DNA from: Microvelia longipes
Taxonomy: Eukaryota; Arthropoda; Insecta; Hemiptera; Veliidae
NCBI GenBank assembly: GCA_018340805.1
Contig: JACMZG010001908.1
Coordinates: 31,423,394-31,487,393 of the forward strand
DNA length: 64,000 nucleotides
Reading direction: 5' to 3'
Numbering within the stretch: position 1 is the first letter of the stretch; each line of letters begins with the position of its first letter. Shown one piece after another: positions 60,202-64,000 of this stretch. Made by a program: the position numbers and the translations under genes. A model generated the notes under the pieces. The model was given only the letters and a program-made list of their open reading frames with translations, was not told the DNA's origin and ran no database searches.

Positions 60202-60474
60202 TTATTTTGTTAAAATCTTTCTAATTAATAAAAACAAACTAGTATAGATTTTAGCGCTTGTATTATCACAGGCATAATATATGGACATGCTAGTTTTAAC
60301 TAAAGCACCTGTATTATTACTTACATCATATAAAAGTATTTTAGTATTTAAAAGTACTATCAGTAACATGATAAAGGTACTCCAGTGTAGAGACGCCCAT
60401 GCTATTTCATGAAACAAGAAGAGAGTCAAATTTTTGCTAAGAGGAGTAATAAGAATAGAAAGCATTAATAACAA
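60202..60474 (-). pseudogene. Membrane-protein-like ORF, possible chemoreceptor remnant
   Basis: A 90-codon frame with one strongly hydrophobic stretch (SLHWSTFIMLLIVLL), then a segment with N-x-T-G-A-L-V and a spaced D-x4-KIYTSLFLLI. The T-G-x-L-V...D...I-x-x-F spacing loosely resembles the region before the last helix of insect gustatory receptors. No good splice sites or neighbouring exons were seen, so it may be a remnant or chance. The proximity of a probable odorant receptor is the only contextual support. Confidence 0.2.
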
Positions 60475-60499
60475 TTCTGTCTTTTTTCATATAGGAGAA

Positions 60500-61500
60500 A
60501 GGGGAATTGAAAACTAAACTTTCATTTGAAGTGGGAAAGAGGAAGGTAAAACCTAATGATCTGTAATAAAAAATTATGCTCTAAGTCGGTTTGCCATATA
60601 ACGTAGTGACCCGTTAAGATTAAAAAAAAATAAAGAAAATCCATCACAAAACATCTATAAAAAATAAACTGCACATGCATGATTCGAATAGTCTCCTATT
60701 GTAGGCTATAGTAATCTACTTTATTTTGCTTATTACGACCTCGTATTTCACTTCTAACATAACCTGCGTTTTGCGCCTTTTCTATAACCTTATGCAAGGA
60801 AAGGTAAGGTATATTTATCCTAATTTCTCTATCTTATAACACGTTTATGGGTTCAGTAAAGTTCTCTTTTCGCGTCATACCCTTTATTAAAAGGTTCTTG
60901 GTCAAACCTTGTTTCATTGACAACCTTTTCATTTACTCTTCAATTCCACCTACCTTCTCTTTACAAGAATTTTCATTAAATAATTTATCCGATGGGAGAC
61001 CACAGTTGTAAAATTAACCATTATAATTAATAATTAATTTAATTAATATTAATAAACTACTCACAAATAAAAAAACTTCTAAAAAATTTATCTTTCCACT
61101 AAATTAACTTACTTTATTATTGAATATAAAATGAATTTGCTATCCTTTTACGCAAGGAGTGCAAATTATAATCATAAAAATATTAAACATAAAGCATATT
61201 CCTAAATACACATATTTTAAGATACTGTTTTGCCTGATTTTACTAAAAGCCAAAATTATTCTTCTAAAGAAGGTAAATAGTATTAATAAATTTTCTTTAA
61301 ATTTAGTAAGTATCTAAATTTTATAATGAAATTATTATTAATAATTTTAATTCCTTATTTTTCAATCCCAGTTTTAACTTTATAGGTCTTTATATAATAT
61401 TATATTATTATATATACGAGTTAAGTTAATTAAATATACTTTTAAGTTAACTTTGATTTCTAGTAAAAATACTATTTGAGAAATTATTTTAATTTTTGTT
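60500..61500. other. Gene-free AT-rich DNA
   Basis: Nothing recognised on either strand. Confidence 0.5.
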
Positions 61501-61718
61501 ATGAAAAAGGAGAGACTTCAGTTCAATAAAACGAACATATTTTAAACTTTAAACACTATTTATCGTTTCTATTTAGATCATCATCATGCTTAAACTGTAT
61601 CAAACATAAGTGTTAGATTAGATAGTTTAAGCCTGAAGATGGGCAAAATGGGAACAAAATAATTAAAGCTTAATACATGTATATTCGTTTTATTGAATTG
61701 GAGTCTCTCCTTTTTCAT
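61501..61718. mobile_element. Foldback-ended element, 218 bp (GGAGAGACT family)
   Basis: 37-bp inverted ends (61501-61537 and 61682-61718): ATGAAAAAGGAGAGACTTCA on the left against ATGAAAAAGGAGAGACTCCA, read from the right end. Inside, GCCTGAAGATGGGC recalls the first core box of a hammerhead. No coding sequence. Confidence 0.75.
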
Positions 61719-62682
61719 TAAAGAAATTATGAAAAAGAAAAATTATGAAACGAATTTTTATGTCGTTATATGAAATATGATTGTCTTTACAAAAAAAAAA
61801 TGATTCTTTTTTCTCAAATTGGGCCTCAAATGGTTGAAATAGAATCTAAATGTTTAAAGTTTTTAAATTGGAAAAGAAAAGTTTATTTCCATTTATATGC
61901 AAATGCCTTATTTATATAAGGCATATTTTCCTATGCAATATTTCTTAATTTAAGTGTTATCATGTTAGTGTATATTGTCCCTCTTTTCAGAAGAGTCTAA
62001 TGTTGTAGTATAATAGTGTAATTATGTGTTATGTAGTAGTAGACTTAGATCAATCATTTGCTATTAAGGTGTCTTAATTTTTTTCAGACACCAACAAGTA
62101 ATTCATTTTTTTTACTACACATTTTGCAGGCTAAAAATTAAAGAGTATAAGCTCTGAGATTAATAAGTAAATTAAAAGTAACAACATATTAAGAAAAATA
62201 GATAATAATTTAAACGAGTGATAAGAATAAAATGTAATTAGAATAGAGTCATTCTGGGGGCTACAAGATATGAATTTTCAAACTTTTCACAAAGGATTAT
62301 TTACACTTCTGACACTAAGAAAAGGGTGAGTAAAATGCCGTGTTTCTAGAATCAACAATAATAAGATTTCTCACAAAAATTGACCACTTCAACATCAAGG
62401 TCATTAGCAGTTAATGACAGTCAATCAACTAAAGATGATGCCTCTTAGGATATAGCACCTGCTATAAGCGGCATTTTCTATTAGAAATCTGAAAAAAAGG
62501 AGTCTTCAACTCCTTAACTACTTTATAACCCATTTCATCAAATTCACCGATAAAGCAGTTTATTTTTTTTAAACAATACAAGCAGATCTGAAATGTGTAA
62601 CCGTTCAACTTTGAAATAGTTATATAGGATAGAGCTATATAGTTAATCTTCCAAATTAGCTATGGCCTGATTTAATTTAATT

Positions 62683-63065
62683 TGCAACACGATAACACTC
62701 CTGCTCACACATCGTTGCTTGTGCGCGACTTTTTGGACAAAAACAACACACTAATGATGCCGCAGCCACCGTATTCCCCAGATCTGGGATTTCCCTCCCT
62801 GTGACTTTCTCTTGTTCCCTAAACATGAAGAGGCTCATGAAAGGACGACGTTACACTACGCTTATCGAAATAAAGACGGCAACAAAGGAGGAGCTGAACA
62901 AGATAAAAAAAAGATTTTTTGAAGTGTTTGGAAGATTGGAAACCCCGTTGGCACAAATGTAAAATATCTCATGGGGATTACTTTGAAGGGTACAAAAGAG
63001 GTATTCATGAATAAATAAATAATGTTTGAAAAAACACAAAATTCGCAATACTTTTTGAACAAATA
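62683..63065 (+). pseudogene. mariner transposase 3' remnant with right terminus
   Basis: The mariner C-terminal landmarks appear in order but in shifting frames: HDNTPAHTSLL, PQPPYSPDL, PCDFLLFPK, MKGRRYTT...IEIKTATKEELNKI, then DWKPRWHKC and HGDYFEG. The distance from the Asp of HDN to the Asp of PCD is 34 residues, the DD34D signature. At least three frame changes and a lost 5' half mean it cannot make transposase. The AT-rich tail with AATTCGCAATACTTTTTGAAC (about 63040-63060) looks like the right terminal inverted repeat. No left end was found. Confidence 0.85.
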
Positions 63066-63069
63066 GGGT

Positions 63070-63595
63070 GTAATTCCTGATTATACCCTTATCTTTTCAT
63101 TCATTCATTTCATTTGTTTGGTTCTGGATCTATGGAGGTAAAACTGCTGCAATTATTACAACTTCTAAAATCTGTTATGATTTATCTCCAGCAACGAACA
63201 CCTCTGCATTGTATGACATCTCATAAATTAACAGAAGACAGAAGAAGCTATATTTTTTTACACTGCTGGCACACCGCCAAGGAGAAGAAGCTAATGATTA
63301 CCTTTCAATTTAAATATGGCCCTATAGTATTGCCAACCTAACAACTTCACTTTGAAACGCCTATGACCGTCTCCAGACTTGGCGGGACAGACTTTAGATG
63401 TAACATTTTTATAATAAGGTATAGAGATGCAATACTTAAATTGTGTGAGCTTATGAGGTTGGGTTCACATATACATGATTTTATATTTTAATCTTCTTAC
63501 AGAATTTATTAAGATAAATAACATAAATTTATCTCAATAATTATGTCTCTTAAATTTCATGTTCACTCAATTGGACATTTCCAAATTAGGAAATG
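63070..63595. other. Gene-free DNA upstream of the receptor
   Basis: No recognisable domain in any frame; the frame at 63114-63341 is not convincing. The receptor promoter may lie here. Confidence 0.45.
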
Positions 63596-63672
63596 GTATG
63601 GTGAATCATAAAATCACAATATCATGGTGAATCATAAAATCACAATCTCATGGTGAATCATGAAATCATTAC
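63596..63672 (+). repeat. Three tandem copies of a 27-bp unit
   Basis: Three units of the form ATGGTGAATCATAAAATCAC follow one another. The last unit reads GAATCATGAAATCAT, which supplies the ATG of the receptor gene. Confidence 0.85.
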
Positions 63673-64000
63673 TTAGAGATCTTTTTCTAAATATTTCTTC
63701 AGCAAATCTGCATTCATTTTTAAAACGTATTAACTTATTGTGTCAATGCAGGTTACCAAAATGGTTGGATCGTTCACTATACTGGCTTTACATAGCACTT
63801 TTCGCGCTGAGTTTGATCTTTCACTCTTTATACGTCAGATATAAAAGACAAGAATCACTGGGTGAAGCTGGTATAGCCATAGTGTTCATTTGTGTAACAG
63901 GAGTAGCTACAGTGAAGCTATTCAGTTTCGCATCTCAGATAGATCATGTCAACAGAGTTCTAGATGATATATTTACAGAAAAAGAGACTGGTTTCGCTAA
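63660..64000 (+). CDS. Probable odorant receptor (7tm_6), N-terminal part
   Basis: An open frame from ATG 63660 runs 113 codons to the window edge; an in-frame TGA sits two codons upstream. The layout fits insect odorant receptors: a short cytosolic N terminus with a hydrophobic/basic stretch (FLKRINLL), a first helix at about residues 42-62 (YWLYIALFALSLIFHSLYV), and a second at about 70-95 (AGIAIVFICVTGVATVKLFS). An amphipathic D-x-V-x-R-V-L-D-D-I segment follows. These receptors are ligand-gated ion channel subunits of sensory neurons. An alternative start through an acceptor at 63750-63751 (CAATGCAG) is possible but not needed. The family is inferred from topology; a gustatory receptor is the main alternative. 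Confidence 0.6.
   Translation, partial: MKSLLRDLFLNISSANLHSFLKRINLLCQCRLPKWLDRSLYWLYIALFALSLIFHSLYVRYKRQESLGEAGIAIVFICVTGVATVKLFSFASQIDHVNRVLDDIFTEKETGFA

Noticed and set aside
62440..62490. A missing SLC26 5' exon on the minus strand near GCTATAAGCGG
   Set aside because: The reading gives no PQ-x-x-AYA helix and lacks a suitable donor.
63114..63341. 75-codon plus-strand frame upstream of the receptor
   Set aside because: No recognised domain, and neighbouring frames look equally plausible.

Overview
The window is AT-rich animal genomic DNA with intron-split genes, many TA microsatellites and dense short interspersed repeats. Two genes can be assembled exon by exon and a third enters at the right edge. 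A cycle/BMAL1 clock gene with insect-like wording in the bHLH and an apparent 7tm_6-type chemoreceptor point to an insect. The clock protein keeps the BMAL1-type C-terminal transactivation end, so it is not Drosophila-like. I cannot fix the order; a hemipteran is a guess.

Layout. 1-21149: no gene recognised; repeats only (5S rRNA-derived fragment, tRNA-derived SINE copies, hAT-like ends, foldback elements, TA arrays). 21150-34344 (+): cycle/BMAL1 orthologue, 12 coding exons, 581 codons plus stop, all splice phases consistent. 34345-46067: convergent intergenic space of about 11.7 kb filled with non-autonomous DNA elements and microsatellites. 46068-58349 (-): ten 3' exons of an SLC26A11-like sulfate/anion transporter (573 residues plus stop). 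The N-terminal exon or exons were not found. 58350-63659: repeats, including a tRNA-derived SINE and the 3' end of a broken mariner transposase, plus one weak membrane-protein-like ORF. 63660-64000 (+): first 113 codons of a probable odorant receptor, cut by the window edge.

The three genes have unrelated jobs: circadian transcription, anion transport and chemosensation. Their adjacency suggests no pathway. The less ordinary content is in the repeats: two elements contain hammerhead-ribozyme-like cores, one inside an element with perfect 47-bp inverted arms and a 10-bp target duplication. A set of foldback elements shares a GGAGAGACT-containing arm in and around the transporter gene, and the receptor's start codon lies in the last copy of a small tandem repeat. 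I found no clear evidence of a wholly new multi-gene system. No alignments or database searches were possible.
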